Positions 48,075 to 60,680 of a stretch of 64,000 nucleotides of DNA are shown piece by piece; position 1 is the first letter of the stretch, and each line of letters opens with the position of its first letter. The DNA is taken from positions 85,994,001 to 86,058,000 of the forward strand of contig JBITNC010000001.1 of assembly GCA_050084985.1 (NCBI GenBank), in the 5' to 3' direction. The position numbers were made by a program, and so were the translations under genes. The notes under the pieces were generated by a model, which was not told the origin of the DNA, made no database searches, and saw nothing but the letters and a program-made list of their open reading frames with translations. Source of the DNA: Nageia nagi. Its lineage: Eukaryota > Pinophyta.

Positions 48075-49376
48075 TCATGTAGCTATACCTATCATATGTA
48101 TTGAATCATCTATAGCTCCTATAAATGGTATGTCTTTATTATTCCATATATAATTCATTTGATTTGAGACAATTGCCATATTGTTGGCCTGATGTAAAGG
48201 TAAGGGGTTTTGATATATCCCTAAATTTTGATTTGAGGGCACAATAGGATTATCCACATCTATTTTTCGACTATCTATCAAGTCTTGAATCTTATGTTGT
48301 AAAGTTTGACATGTATTTGTATTATGTCCCTTTTGCCTATGATAAGCACAAAATTCATTCTCCTTATACCATTTGCTTCCTTTAGCATTAGGATTTTCAG
48401 GTCTTATATCAGGTAATATAATCATACCATTATCACATAATTTTTTAAGTATTTCAGCTAATGGTTCTGATAATGGGTTAAATTTTCTTTTAGGCTTAGG
48501 TTCAGTATTTTCTTCGATTTTTGAAGGTTGATCAAAATTTTTTGTCATAGCTATTTGATTATTTTGTGGTTGTTTACTAATGTTTTCATATTGATTACTC
48601 TTTTTGTATTCTTTTTTCTTAAGTTTTAGTTCTCCATATTGAATTTTAATTCTTTCTATAACTACTGCCTGAGCAATAGCTTCTTCAAAAGTTTTATGTT
48701 GTTGAATTTGGAGAATACTGGCTATTAGTCTTAAGCAACTTTGGCTAAATAATTTAACCAATTCTTCTTGTGGTATTATGTAAGACATACTAGTAAGTAT
48801 AACCCACCATCTTGAGATGTAATCTTGTATAGTTTCATCAGGAAACTATTGTAATCTTGTAAGATCAGTAATTGAAGATCTTTCTTTAATATTGATTCTA
48901 AAGTGTTCAAAAAATTGATTAGCCAACTGTTCGAACGTATATAAACTATGTATAGGTATACTATTATACCAATCCAAAGCTTGACCTACGAGTGTCATAG
49001 GAAATATACGTAACATTAATGAGTCATCATTAGCTATCTGATAGCTAGAAAATGTAAATTTTCTCAAGTGTTCATTGGGATCCTCTTTTCCTTTGAATGG
49101 TTCTATCTTAGGAAATTCAAACCTATATGGTAATTTCTTTTTTGGAACACTTGGATGAATAGGCTCATTGCAAATGTTCTTATAATTTAACTTTTTAAGC
49201 CCTTGAACATTCATTTCTCGATTTATAAAATCCTTCATAAAGTCTTCTAATTCTTTATTGGTTCTATGACCTTGAGTGTGTCTATGATATCTTTGAATAT
49301 TCGGATCCTTTTTCGAAATTGATCTTGAAGTGTAAGATTCATAATCAGAAGGAAACTTTGATGGTGGTGGAGGCAA
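48075..49376 (-). pseudogene. Element F gag
   Basis: Retrotrans_gag core lies in the 49376-48846 piece: YRFEFPKIEPFKGKEDPNEH, then MLRIFPMTLVGQALDWYNSI and FANQFFEHF-like helices. The second piece (48788-48075) carries the CHHC knuckle CAYHRQKGHNTNTC, followed by LQHKIQDLIDS, as in C. One in-frame stop separates the pieces. Confidence 0.9.
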
Positions 49377-50515
49377 TACTTTAAGAGGTGAATGACTTGC
49401 AGAATAGGGATTTTAGGAGGTTTTTGGGATATACTTTTTCCATATAGATCTTTTCCTTTGTAATTAGGTTGTTTTGTTTGATTTTGGGTTTGTTCAACCC
49501 AACTTCTAATGGAATCTTGCTTTTGTTTATCATATAATTTTTGAAGTTCTAGTTCTTTATTCATTTCCTTTTGTAACAAAATGGATATCTCTTTATCCAT
49601 CACTTCTTGTTTGTCTAAGTAGGGGTCTCGATATCTTTGTATTTGACTTCCTTCAGGAGTTTCAAGTTTCAATTTTTTTATTTTTTGATATTCATCCCAC
49701 TATCTTTGTTTTTCTTTCTCTATACGAAGATATTGTTCCCTTTTAATTTTTTCATTTTCTAATTCTTTAAATTGTAATTCTTTTAAATGAAGTTGAATCT
49801 CATATTCTTTATGAAGTATTTTCTTTTCTTGTTCTAGGAATTCATTTTTTTCTTTGTTTGCTTGTTCTTGTTCTATGAATTTCCTTTTATCTCTAAGAAG
49901 TTTATCTTCCATTTCTTTTAATTTATTCTTTTGTTCTTGAATTTTAATGAATTCATTAGCTTTTCTATTCTCTTCCTTTAGAAGATATTGCATCTCTATG
50001 GCCTTTTTAATATCATCAGCATATACTTCCATGAATTTTTGACCAGCTTTTGTTTTATATAATCATCATTCTTTTAGTTCTTCATAAGAAGGTATCTCTT
50101 CTATTTTGAACTTAGATGTCCTTCTATTTAATCCTTCATTTGAAGAATAAGATTTCTCCATTTGCTTCATTGAAGGAGCTCTTTGAGATAAATTAATCAT
50201 AGGTATTGATACTTCATTTTTTCCTAATTCAAGAGATTTATGAGAAAAAAAAGATCCCTCTTTTCGAATTAAAGAACTAACTCTTTGACCATCTGATAAT
50301 TGACGAATGACTCTTTCATATTTAACTTTATATGGCTCAGTCTCTAGTACTACTATGGTTTCGGCCCGATATTTATCCTCATTAATTTCTAAGTTATCAA
50401 GCCTTTGATTTAGTTTTTCTACATCTCTTGATAAACTAGAAGACATCTTGGGAATAGCACTATAATTAGCTAGACAACGATGAATTTCAATTAAATCTTC
50501 ATCTAACACTTGCAT
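49247..50515 (-). pseudogene. Element F coiled-coil ORF upstream of gag
   Basis: Three open pieces (50515-50066, 50032-49700, 49672-49247) share one frame. The middle and last pieces are extremely rich in Glu, Lys and Gln with heptad-like Leu spacing, a long coiled coil. A two-base frame difference separates it from gag, so it may be an N-terminal gag extension or a separate ORF1, as described in Ogre. Confidence 0.75.
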
Positions 50516-50540
50516 TCTAGCCCTTGCAATAGGATCCTAT

Positions 50541-50741
50541 TTATCTTTGCAATCTAGATTGATCATAACCCCAATCCCAATCTTTACCTACATAACAAAC
50601 TACCCATGGATCTGATTCATCTAAAGGAGGTGGCCTCCTAACTGAAGACTCTATCAGATCCATATTGTCTGGATCTCTTTCTTGTATTTCAAGTGGGTGT
50701 TCTTGCATTTTCTTGGCAATCATACTTCTAGTTTGAACCAT
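50541..50741 (-). pseudogene. N-terminal ORF of element F polyprotein
   Basis: A 66-codon ORF starts MVQTRS, a common start in Tat-type polyproteins, and includes DPWVVCYVGKDWDWG. It is in a different frame from the coiled-coil part that follows 26 bases later, so a frameshift or splice lies between. Confidence 0.65.
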
Positions 50742-52535
50742 TTTTTTTTAAATATTATAAACAAACATCATAAAAAAGAAACTCTATTTTTATCTTTTAT
50801 ATTATGTTTTTGAGAAAATAATTTAATGCACAAACATCCTATATGCAAACTTACTTTTAACGATGTGATTATCTTTTTTAAATTTTTCACATATTTTTAA
50901 TGTCTGAGTTAAATGAACAATATGAGTTGTTCATTTTTAATCCTTTTAATTTTCCTAGTTTGTTTTAACTAGTCAAGTGTTAAACAAGGTAGGTTGGATA
51001 ATCCTAATTAATGTTTACAAGTCTCTATAGCTTTTTGGCTTGGTTCTAGATGAGTCTCTTTTTTGACTCCTACCTATGGAAAAGTCACCTTGGTCATCAC
51101 TTCCAAGTGTAACTTGCTCTATGGTTTCAAGTATGTCATGTCGGTGGGTTCTAAAAAGTAAGAATTAATGATTGGTAATAACATCCAACTCATTAATGTT
51201 CAATTATTTCTTTAAGGCCTTATGAAATGTATTTAAACAAGTAAAAATACACTTATGCATATTACCCTCCCAAACATTCATGTCCATTTACTTATCTTAT
51301 CTCAATGTGATACAAACAAAAGTTTATTTTTAGTGGAGTTTGACCTTAATAAACCTCGTTGTTCTTTTTATAATGTGATTCATTATCCATCCTCTTAATG
51401 ACGTTCATTAACCCCTTCTGACTATGGAAGTATTATGTGTGATAAATTCCCTCTTCTTACTAGTCACATATCTCTTCGACCTCCAATGGAGTGGTAAGAG
51501 CAGACTTGGTAAGAAGCCATTAAGTGTAGATGAATTAGTTAGGTGAGGTTCAATTACTCCTCCAAGAGTCACAAATCCCTTTGACCTCCAATGGAGTGGT
51601 AAGGGTAGACATCTTTAAGTGTGTTAATGTGAAGTATATTTCCAAATAAGATGTGAATAAATTTTACCTCTTTCACTTAACTTATTTCTGATCACTTAAG
51701 ATCGCTTGAAGTGCAAAAGTGAGAGCATACTTTGTTAAGTGAAAGTACTTAGTGAATTTGAATCCATCCAATTCATTAACCTTTTAATATGATTTATACT
51801 ACCCCAAAAACTCAATTTATTTTCCTTAAGTTCATTCCATTTAGTGTGATTCATTTACTCCTTCCAATAGTGGAAGTATTAAGTGTAGTAAATTACCTTC
51901 TCTTACTAATCACATATCCCTTCGACCTCCATTGGAGTGGTAAGGGTAGACTTGGTAAGACGTTATTATGTGTGATGTATTAACCAAATTAATAATAGTG
52001 TGAAAGAAAAGAGAACTTTAATTATTCCTTCTTATCAAGTCTATTCTGGTCACCTTAGATCGCATAAAGTGCAAAGGGAGAGCATAAGTAGATGAGATAA
52101 AAAGTATTAATGTGTACGTACCCTTAAACTAAGAAAATAAACAAATATCACTCATATATTAAATAATGCATTTTTAAAATTTTTGCTACCCATTTTCTAC
52201 ATGCACTCTGAGCAAAGAGATCACGAGCAAATTTTACCAACTATCATTTTAAATGCCTACTTACGCTTACTATATTTACATCAGATTAGAAAACATACCA
52301 ATTTTAACAGGGATCGTTGACGATTTTACAGAGATCGTTGGTGATTATGGTCCAATCATCGTCGATCCAAGAAAAAATAAGAGAAAAAAATAAACAATAG
52401 ATAAAATAGATTTAGTTTATAATTCCATAAGATGCAAATAGAATTGAAATATGATCAAAACAAAAAAAACTCAAGCCTATTTTTATTCCAATTCTCTGAA
52501 TGCATGCAAGGGGCCCTCCTTTTAGCATCAGATTA
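50742..52535 (-). other. Element F 5' leader with tandem repeats
   Basis: No ORF is supported. A diverged repeat of about 350-450 bp is present in about two copies. CGACCTCCAATGGAGTGG recurs at about 51478, 51581 and 51922, and an AGTGCAAA...AGAGCATA segment recurs near 51710 and 52066. CTCC-AAT-GGAG within it can form a small hairpin. The primer site should lie just left of 52536, but I cannot identify its tRNA. Confidence 0.65.
52311..52368. repeat. Palindrome cluster 6 of element F, in the 5' leader
   Basis: GGATCGTTGACGATTT (52311), AGATCGTTGGTGATTA (52332) and CAATCATCGTCGATCC (52353) are spaced exactly 21 bp. Confidence 0.9.
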
Positions 52536-52676
52536 TGTATATTGAATTGTGCAACTAAAACTCAATTTAGCCAGATTAATTATTCACCATAATAAATCAG
52601 AACACATTCAATATTACACATCAATAATAATGTAGATATTATATCCAAAAAGATTGAATGAAATTTAATACAATAA

Positions 52677-52846
52677 GGATCATTATCGATATGTATGGAT
52701 TGGCAGCGATCGATGTGTGGATCGGCAATGATCTATGTATGAATCATCGACTATCTCCACTATGATAGTGCACTTTTGTAATCTTTTGACTTTTTTCATT
52801 GATCTAATAAATCACCGTCAACCGATGCCTGGATCGTTGATGATTT
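52677..52846. repeat. Palindrome cluster 1 in element F 5' LTR
   Basis: Units start at 52677, 52697, 52719 and 52741, with more diverged units to about 52846. Spacing is the same as in the other LTR. Confidence 0.8.
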
Positions 52847-53365
52847 TTGACACTATAGTGAACTTTTGCAAATTTTGAAATGTTTGTCTTTTGTCCTGGT
52901 TATTTTCCTTCACACTTACTTCTATGGTTCTTTTCCTGTATTGACCCTACACATAGAAAATGAATAAAACATCAAAGCATACCTGATATATCATATGCAA
53001 AACATAATTAAATACATCATATATATATAATATAATGTAATAATAATAACAAAAGATAAAATAAGGAAACTCAAAACAATATAACCTCTAAACAATCTTA
53101 ATTGGTAGAGCTTCTGGTTCGATCTTGGTAGAGCTTTGCTTATGAAAATTGGGTCCCTTTGTTCATATACAGAGCTTATATTTATAGGCTCAAATGTTTG
53201 TTATACATTATCTTGCTGGCACAAAATTCAAGGTAACATCCTATATGAATTTCGAGGCATTCTTATCCCAAATCCGCATACAAAATCCTAAATCATCAAT
53301 GCTGGGCTATTATGGGCTTGCTGGGCTATTCTGGGTTTAGACTTATCTATCTTTGAATTAATCAA

Positions 53366-53421
53366 GGATCATAAATGATCCTACAGGATCGTCAACGACC
53401 GTACTAGATCGTTAATGATTT
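53366..53421. repeat. Palindrome cluster 2 in element F 5' LTR
   Basis: Units start at 53366, 53386 (GGATCGTCAACGACCG) and 53406 (AGATCGTTAATGATTT), spaced 20 bp. Confidence 0.88.
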
Positions 53422-53666
53422 TTCCATAATTTTTATAATAATATTAAAATGATCACCAAATGGTCATTTTTTAATGAAAAGGAGTCGTATGACCACTCGT
53501 TTTGCATCTACTAGCTGAGATCTATCTAATAATGGAGTTTTCAAGCTTGTTTGAGGCTTGTATAAAGAGTTATGATTATTTTAATATGATATATGTTAAA
53601 AAGATACTTATTTTATTTATTTATATGTTATTAAACTAGATGTAGGGTTTATTTTGAGTGTCTACA

Positions 53667-53751
53667 TTATGTTATTGATTTTTATTTCCATAAGCACTAA
53701 AATTAACAAGGTGTGAAGATCCAAAAGTGAATTTGTGAAAAGGGGTTTACA
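53667..53751. repeat. Direct repeat G, copy 2, right part
   Basis: It matches 30620-30699 up to AAAAGGGGTTTA. It completes copy 2 after the F insertion. Confidence 0.75.
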
Positions 53752-54071
53752 TATCAGTAAAAGGGTGAGCTAAAGTGGAATTGTTTTCTACAAATTGAGG
53801 CCCCTCCTCATTCATTCTTCACTTTAATTTGAAACATTATAATTCTCTTAGTATGAAGAAGGATAGGAGGAGATAATGCTTGTGTAGGATTGTCGGAGAG
53901 TATTGTACCTTGAGAAGTAATAGAATTTATCTTAGAGTGGAGTACTTTCTTGATAGAGAGGAACCATTATACTTCCTTATGTTACTTATATGTGTGATTT
54001 ATTGAGAGCATTCTTGATTTGTTAAGAAGTAGAGGAACACTCCAAGGTGATATTAGTTGTAGGAGATTTCA
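53752..54071 (+). repeat. Element E partial 5' LTR
   Basis: It ends GATTTCA two bases before the primer site. It aligns weakly with A from about position 188 of the A LTR onwards (AAAAG..GAG, AGGAACCA.TTA segments). Its first part is missing at the junction with repeat G. Confidence 0.6.
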
Positions 54072-54073
54072 AA

Positions 54074-54085
54074 TGGTATCAGATC
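54074..54085 (+). promoter_or_regulatory. Element E primer binding site
   Basis: TGGTATCAGATC differs by one base from the initiator tRNA-Met complement. Confidence 0.8.
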
Positions 54086-56900
54086 CACCCTTGGAGTCTC
54101 TTTTCTACTCTTATTTCAAACTTTAGAGAGGTAAAATCATATTGAGGTATAATTTTCTTACTTTTTCTTCTCATTTTGAAGATTTAAGCTATTTTTTCTT
54201 ACATAAGCTATTTTTTGCTAAATTTATTTTTAGCATTCTCTTTGCAAATAAGTTTATATTTGTTGTAAATTTTTTTTTTGTAAGAATAGCTTAAGGTGTA
54301 ACAAGATATTGCTATGCAAATTTATATTAACATCTTTCTATTTGTTAGTTGCAATTTTTTTGTAAAAATTTGCTTTGTTATGCAATTTTTTTCTAACATA
54401 CTTTATGTTAAATAAATTTTGTTAAAATCTAACACTTTTTTTTAGTTGGAACTTTAAAAAAAAAGAAAAGGTTGTTAACAGTATAAATTTGAAAAATAAT
54501 TTACATATATAAATGTTATTATCTTTTTTTTGTAAAATATATAAAAAGAAAAGATAAATTTATTTAATAAAAACTATGTTAAAAATATTTCTAAACAAAT
54601 ATTTTTTTATTTTATATAAGAAATACAATATTTAAAAAATAACAATAAAAAAGAGGAGCAGGCTGCAACCCAACTCGTAGGCCCCTAGTACAAGCCAACA
54701 TCACCACCCATCTCCCTGGAAATCCATGAAAACCCCTCCTATCCTATCGATTTCTAAACAACACCCTATTTTACTCATCGATCCCCTTAATCCATCATGC
54801 ACTCCTCTCAACCCCCACATCCTACCCCACTACCCACCTAAATGACCCATCATATGTGCTCTACTATGTAGATCCACCCACCTTTTAGTGTGCTCCATTA
54901 TGTATATCCACCCTCCTCCTGACCCCCACATCCACCCTTTGGTCCACTATGCACTCCCCTCACTCTCCCTCATCACACTCCCTTCCCTTCCCTCATTCAG
55001 CCTAACCCTCCCTCCTAATTCCCTAACTTCCTTTCCCATCCTAACCCCCCTCCCCATGGCAACACCTTCCCTACACACACCCATGCTTAATCTTTTATGT
55101 GCCCACCCTTTCTTGCAGAAGATATTTTACATACAAATTTTTGTGCCCATAATTTTATACATTTTCTGTAAGCCTTTTTTTAATGTTTAACCTTCGTTGC
55201 AATTTTTTTGGAGTTGATGAAGGCTTAAGAAAATATGTTTTTTCCATTTTGTTAAAATTTTATTCTACTCCTTTGAAGGTGGATGAGACTAATGATTCAA
55301 TAAAGGATCTTACTCTTTCATAGTGCATTAAATGCACTTGTTTCCATGTTATGTGAAGGAAACTTATCTTTTTTTGGATTTTTTTTAAAAGTGGGGAGCT
55401 ATATTTAATTTTTTTTTTTGAGGAATTATTTAAAATTTGGGTAGTTATTATTATGTGGGAAATTATTTTTTGAGAATTTAGTTTTTATATTTTTTCTTAA
55501 AAAAGGGGGAGTTTAATCAATTTTTAGGGAGTTAGTTTGGAAGTTATTTTTTCAATGGGGTTAATTTTTTAACAACAGGGGGAAACAGTAAGCATTTTTT
55601 TAGAAAGGAAATTTTTTTAAGGTAACTTTTTTTCTTAATTAATTTTTAAAAAAATGGGGGAGATTCCTTTGAGTTTTTTTTTTTTTTAAAAAAGAGGAGA
55701 AGTTAAATTTTTCTTTAAAGGGGCGAATTTGCATAAGGGGTATTTTTCTCTAAAAGGGGAATTTAAGCAAGGTTATTATTTTTTTCTTTCTTAAAAATTA
55801 AGGGGAGAATTTTATCTCAAGTGAGGTATTAATTCTTTGATAAAGATGTTCTAACCTTGTCTTCATAATTGCACATAGGATCACCTTTCAATATCTTCTA
55901 AGTATAGGAAAATAGGGCACCCTATTAAGAGGATAAAGGTTATCAAGAAAAGGAGGGATAAAATTTGGAAGAAGGTAAAAAAGAGAGAAGAAGAAATCAA
56001 TTCAAAGAAATGGCCAATAATTATAGAGCAAGTAAACCATACTATGAGATTTCTTCATAATCATTACATAACTCAATCAAATGAGTTGATGGCTATAGAG
56101 ATGGCTCATCCTCTAGAGTTATATTATCCTTAAGATAGTTTATGTTTGTTACTTCTTAAGGTGTTAGGAATCTTGTGTTAAAGCATGTTGTATAATCTTC
56201 TAGAGATTTACCATATAAACTAACCACTAACCAAGGAAACTACTAACCTTTTGTTGTGTGGTTGTTCCTTTTTTTAGTGATTCAATATAATAGACATATG
56301 GTCAAGCTTAAGATAAAATGCATTAACCAGTAATCATAGATTAGATATTGTAGCCTACAACTAATTTTTGTTTTAAAATAATTAGTACACTTACAAGCTA
56401 CTAACACAATGAACAAACAAAGTTACTAACTTGTAACTAAAAAATTACTAAATTGTAAATTACAAAGTTACTAACTTGTAAACTACAATGTTACTAACCT
56501 ACAAACTACTAACACAAACTACAAATTGCTATGCTACTAAAAGTGTAACTTACAATTTATAACTTACTTTAATTGCACAAAGTTATATAAGTTTTATAAT
56601 TGCAACAATGATAAACAAGATGGTTAACATTTTTTTACAAATTGGTTTAATTTAACATGTCTAGTTATTTTGGTTAATACTACAATGATTAAACAATTTG
56701 ATTGGTTAGTTGACTTGTTTAACAACTTGATCAACTTGCATTTTCTTGTTACAAATATTGATGCTTTCTTAATGTCTTGATCTATTATACAATTTTATTG
56801 GTTACTTGATCAACTTGCAATTTTTTTACACATGTGCAATTTTTACAAAGTGTATTATTGATACTTTCTTAATGTATTAATCTAAATTGATTTTCTTATG
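54086..56900 (+). other. Element E leader, strongly strand-biased
   Basis: 54660-55110 is C- and T-rich with very little G, whereas 55340-55810 is the reverse, with T plus repeated AAAAGGGGAG-like runs. 56380-56560 consists of TTACTAACTTGTAA-like units. Apart from the low-complexity ORF at 54888-55190, which I do not accept, no gene is visible. Confidence 0.6.
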
Positions 56901-56914
56901 TAGAAAATAGGTGA

Positions 56915-57725
56915 ATCTTTTGCACCAAAGCACATCCTCGATGGTTCCAATTAAGGAATATGGGAACCTGAGATGAAGGTAGAGCTTCAAGCTCATAAAC
57001 TTTGGCAAATTGTTAGTGAATATCAAGTGGATCCTAGAGATTTACAACTACAAAAATGATTTTTCTACTTCAATAATTTTTCATGCTTTCTCAGATGAAG
57101 TATTGCTTATGATCTCAAATGTAACTTCTACAAAAGAGGCTTGAGATAGAATTAACCAAATTTATATTGGGTCAAGGTTTTCCAAAAGGTTCATCATCCT
57201 CCAACAACTTATACATACTCTCCAAGGGTAGAATGAGAGTGTTGCTATATTATTAACCAAGATCATTGATCTTGGGACCAAACTTGTTGGTTATAGTTGT
57301 AGTTGGATCAATTTTGAATTCATGGTATTCATCATTCTTAAAAACCTCTTGTTCAAATTCATTCACTTTGTGACTATTATTGTGACTAGGCTAGATGATG
57401 AAGAGGAACCCTTATCCTTAGAGATTATCTCTAGGGTCCTCTTAGAGTTTGAAGAGACCATCAACAAAAAAATTTTGGAGTCTACTCCAAAGGTTCATAA
57501 AGTTGCAATGGGATAAACTAAGCCTCACTTCAAGAAGAAGCATCATAAGAGGTATTCTCATGCTTATAATAATGGTAGGAAAGGTGGAAACAAATATCAT
57601 GAGGGAAATACAAAATCAAATAATTCTAATAACAAGTCTAATTTTGATGGGAATTGTAACTTTTATGGTATTTATGGCCACAAAGAGTCTCATTGCTTCA
57701 AGAAGAAGAAAGAGAAAAATTAAAA
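56915..57725 (+). pseudogene. Element E gag
   Basis: Copia gag is visible in several frames. The N-terminal LDGSN and WEPEMKVELQAHKLWQIV segments lie at about 56940-57015. The knuckle CNFYGIYGHKESHC lies near 57650-57690, with its second Cys changed to Tyr. Stops and frameshifts are many. Confidence 0.75.
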
Positions 57726-57739
57726 AGGAAAAGTGAAAT

Positions 57740-60680
57740 CAAATAAAGAAAATAAAAATAATAAAAGTACTTATGTTTATGGTTTTTATTCTATGTCTCA
57801 CTCTTTGTCAAATGATTGGATAGTAGATACAAGGTGCACTAACCATATGTGTTTTCAAAAAGAAAACTTTTAAAAAAATTTACAAACACAAGAAGGATAG
57901 GGTTGTGATTGGTGACAATTTTGTGTTTGAAGTACATGGAATTAGGAGCACCTTAATACATGGTAAAGTGATTGAGAATGTGCTTTATGTACCTCAATTA
58001 AGAATGAATCTACTTTTAGTTATTCAAGTGGCAAGAAAAGGATACTTATTTGAGTTTACATCTAATTCTTGGATTATAAATAAGAGTTTGGCCACTTTGT
58101 TAAAAGGTTCTCTAAAAAATGATCTTTACATAGTTGATCAAGAGCCTATAAAAATGTGTCTAGCTACAAATGTTTACTCTAAAAGAAACCTTTGGCATCA
58201 AAGGTTAGGAAATATCAATCACAAAAGTATTCAACTCATGAAAATTCAAAATTTTGTGGAAGGATTACCTTCAATCTCACCTACCATTTGCCTTTGTGAG
58301 ATTTGCATCTTAAGGAAGATGAAAAGGCAAAATTTTAAGAAGGATAAGGAAATAAGGGTAATTCAACTTATTCAACTAATTTATTCATATTTTATGGGTC
58401 CATTTCAAGTTAATTCTCTTAGAGGATCTTCCTATTTTCTTACCTTCATAGATGACTTTAGTAGAATGACTTTGGTTATCTACTGAAGCACAAAGATAAA
58501 GCCTTTGATATATTCAAAGAGTTCAATGTCTTTGTTGAAAATCAAACCAACTTAAGAATCAAGATGCTAATATTTGATAATGGGAGTGATTATATTAGTA
58601 ATAACTTTTTTGTAAGGCATGGAATCAAAATATAATTCATAATCCCTTATACTCCATAGTAAAATAAAGTTGCAAAAAGGAATAATAGGACCATAATGGA
58701 GATGGCTAGATGCATGTTGGGGAATATTCCTATGTTTCTTTGGGGTAAATTAGTGAACACAACTATCTACACCTTAAATAGGTATCCCACAAAAGCAGTT
58801 GAAGGAAAAACTTCTTATGAGGCATGGACAAAAAATAAAACTAACATCTCTCATCTAAGGATTTTTGGTTATGAAGTTTTATCCTTCATAGTTTCATAAA
58901 AGAGAAAGAAGTTAGATGATATATCTAAGAAATGCATATTTGTGGGATATAATAGTCAGCATAGAGGGTATAGACTTTACTCTCCTTTAACAAAATCAAT
59001 ATTTATTTCAAGGGATGTGAAGTTCAATGAAGATCTTATTGATTCTTCTTCAAGTGGAGTCCTTGAAGGCCCTTCAGAATTGCCTAAATGGTTGGATCAT
59101 AATTTAGATAAGTCAACAAAAGAGAAAAATTCTCCAATGCAAAATATAAGTAGAAGTATGAATTTTCATAAGTCTCTTATTACCAAGGTTGAAGGTCATA
59201 ATGAACGTTCCAACTTTAAAGAAGCTTCTAAACATTCTTGTTGGATGGATGCTATGAAGGTAGAATATGAACCTCTTATGAAAAATGGAACTTGGTACTT
59301 AGTTCCATATCCAACCATAAGGAATGTGATTAGAAATAAATGGGTTTACAAAGTTAAATTCAACTTAGAAGGTGAGATTGAAAAATACAAGGCAAGGTTG
59401 TAGGAAAAAGGTTTTGCTCAAAAATATGGAGTTGATTATGAGAAAACTTTTTATCCAATTGCAAAGCTTTCTACAGTTAGACTTATCCATGCCCTTTAAG
59501 CAGTCCAATGTTAAAATATATTCCAACTTCATGTGAAAAATATTTTTTTCAATGGTTACTTGGATGTTGAGATCTACATGAGTTAGCCTAAGGGGTTTGT
59601 TGTTCCTAGGAAAGAATCACATGTGTGCAAGATAAAGAATTCCTTGTATGGACTTAATCAAGAACTAAGAGCTTGGTATGAAAAGATTTCAAGACACTTT
59701 GAAGCTATTAGGTTCTCTAAATGCTACATAAATTCATATCTCTATGTGCTCAATGAAGGTAAATACTTGGTTTTGATCCTTCTCTATGTTGATGATCTTT
59801 TGATTACAAGAAATAATATGGATATCATCAATGAGTGCATATCCAAGCTTAAGTTAGAATATGAGATCATTGATCTTGATCTCTATCATTACTACCTTGG
59901 TATTAAAGTGTATAAATATAAGGATTATACTTACCTTAGTCCATCCAAATAACTCTCAAATATTCTACAGAAGTTTGGAATAAAAGAATGCAAGCCTTTG
60001 CATATCCTAGTGTCTCCTAGAATCAAGTTAGAGATTGACTCTAAATCTCGATCGGCAAATGCTATAGCATATAGGTAGCTTATTAGCAATATTCTTTATC
60101 TAACTATCTCTCGGCCAAATATTTCTTATGCAATTAACCTAATGGAAAGGTTTATGCAAAAACTTTGTATTAGGCATATCTCTTTGGCTAAGAAGATCTT
60201 AAGGTATATTATGGGCACTAAGGATCCTTCCCTCAAATATACCAAGTTACCTTTCTTTGTTCTTTTAAGATTCTCAGATTTTAACTATGGATATGATAGG
60301 AAATCTACTTCAACTTATGTGTTCAACATTGGTTCAAGTGCTATCTCTTGGTCTTCCAAGAAGAAGCCCATTATCACTCTTTCCAACATAGAGAAAAAAT
60401 ATAGAGCTATGATAGTTGCAACCTAGGATGATATTTGGTTAAGAAATGTTCTAAAGAAAATTTAATTTGAACAATCTAGTCTTACTCAAATTTTTTTAGA
60501 TAATCAATCAACCATTGTTTAGCCAAGAATCTTGTTTACCATTAGATAACGAAGCATGTTGAAATCCAAACACATTACATCAAGAAAAAAGTTATGGATG
60601 GGAATTTGTAGCTTCAGTATTGTCCATCAATTTGTTCACCAAACCTCTCTTGGGGGCTTAGTTCTACAAGCTTAAGGATT
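57740..60680 (+). pseudogene. Element E pol: protease, integrase, reverse transcriptase, RNase H
   Basis: Protease remains as NDWIVDTRCTNHM (about 57810). Pre-integrase is open at 57905-58486 (LRMNLLLVIQ, WHQRLGNINHKS) and runs into integrase FIDDFSRMT. The integrase end is at 58696-58899 (MEMARCMLGN). The region after integrase and the RT start is at 58942-59403 (KWVYKVKFN, EIEKYKARL), and RT is at 59623-59952 with YVDD. RNase H is at 60142-60426 (YDRKSTSTYVF, SAISWSSKKKP). Several TAG/TAA stops and frameshifts make it inactive. Confidence 0.88.

Larger units (their letters stand above)
33138..53666 (-). mobile_element. Element F: large Tat-type Ty3/gypsy retrotransposon
   Basis: LTRs at 33138-34258 and 52536-53666 run from TGTAGACA to CAATATACA on the minus strand. 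Target duplication TTATG lies at 33131-33135 and 53667-53671, with two extra bases (AG) between the left copy and the LTR. The uninterrupted homologous site in repeat G copy 1 (near 30620) supports this. Minus-strand order is 5' LTR, repeat-rich leader, coiled-coil ORF, gag, protease, spacer, reverse transcriptase, RNase H, second RNase H, integrase, extra sense ORF. An antisense PMD gene and the 3' LTR follow. Two RNase H domains and the antisense PMD gene define a Tat-lineage element, Ogre-like in size. Confidence 0.93.
52536..53666 (-). repeat. Element F 5' LTR (right copy)
   Basis: It aligns with 33138-34258 along its full length. It is followed by TTATG, the target duplication. Confidence 0.93.

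Noticed and set aside
54888-55190. 100-codon Pro/Leu/Ser-rich ORF
   Set aside because: It is the translation of a C/T-rich low-complexity block in a retrotransposon leader. There is no domain and no conserved counterpart in A.
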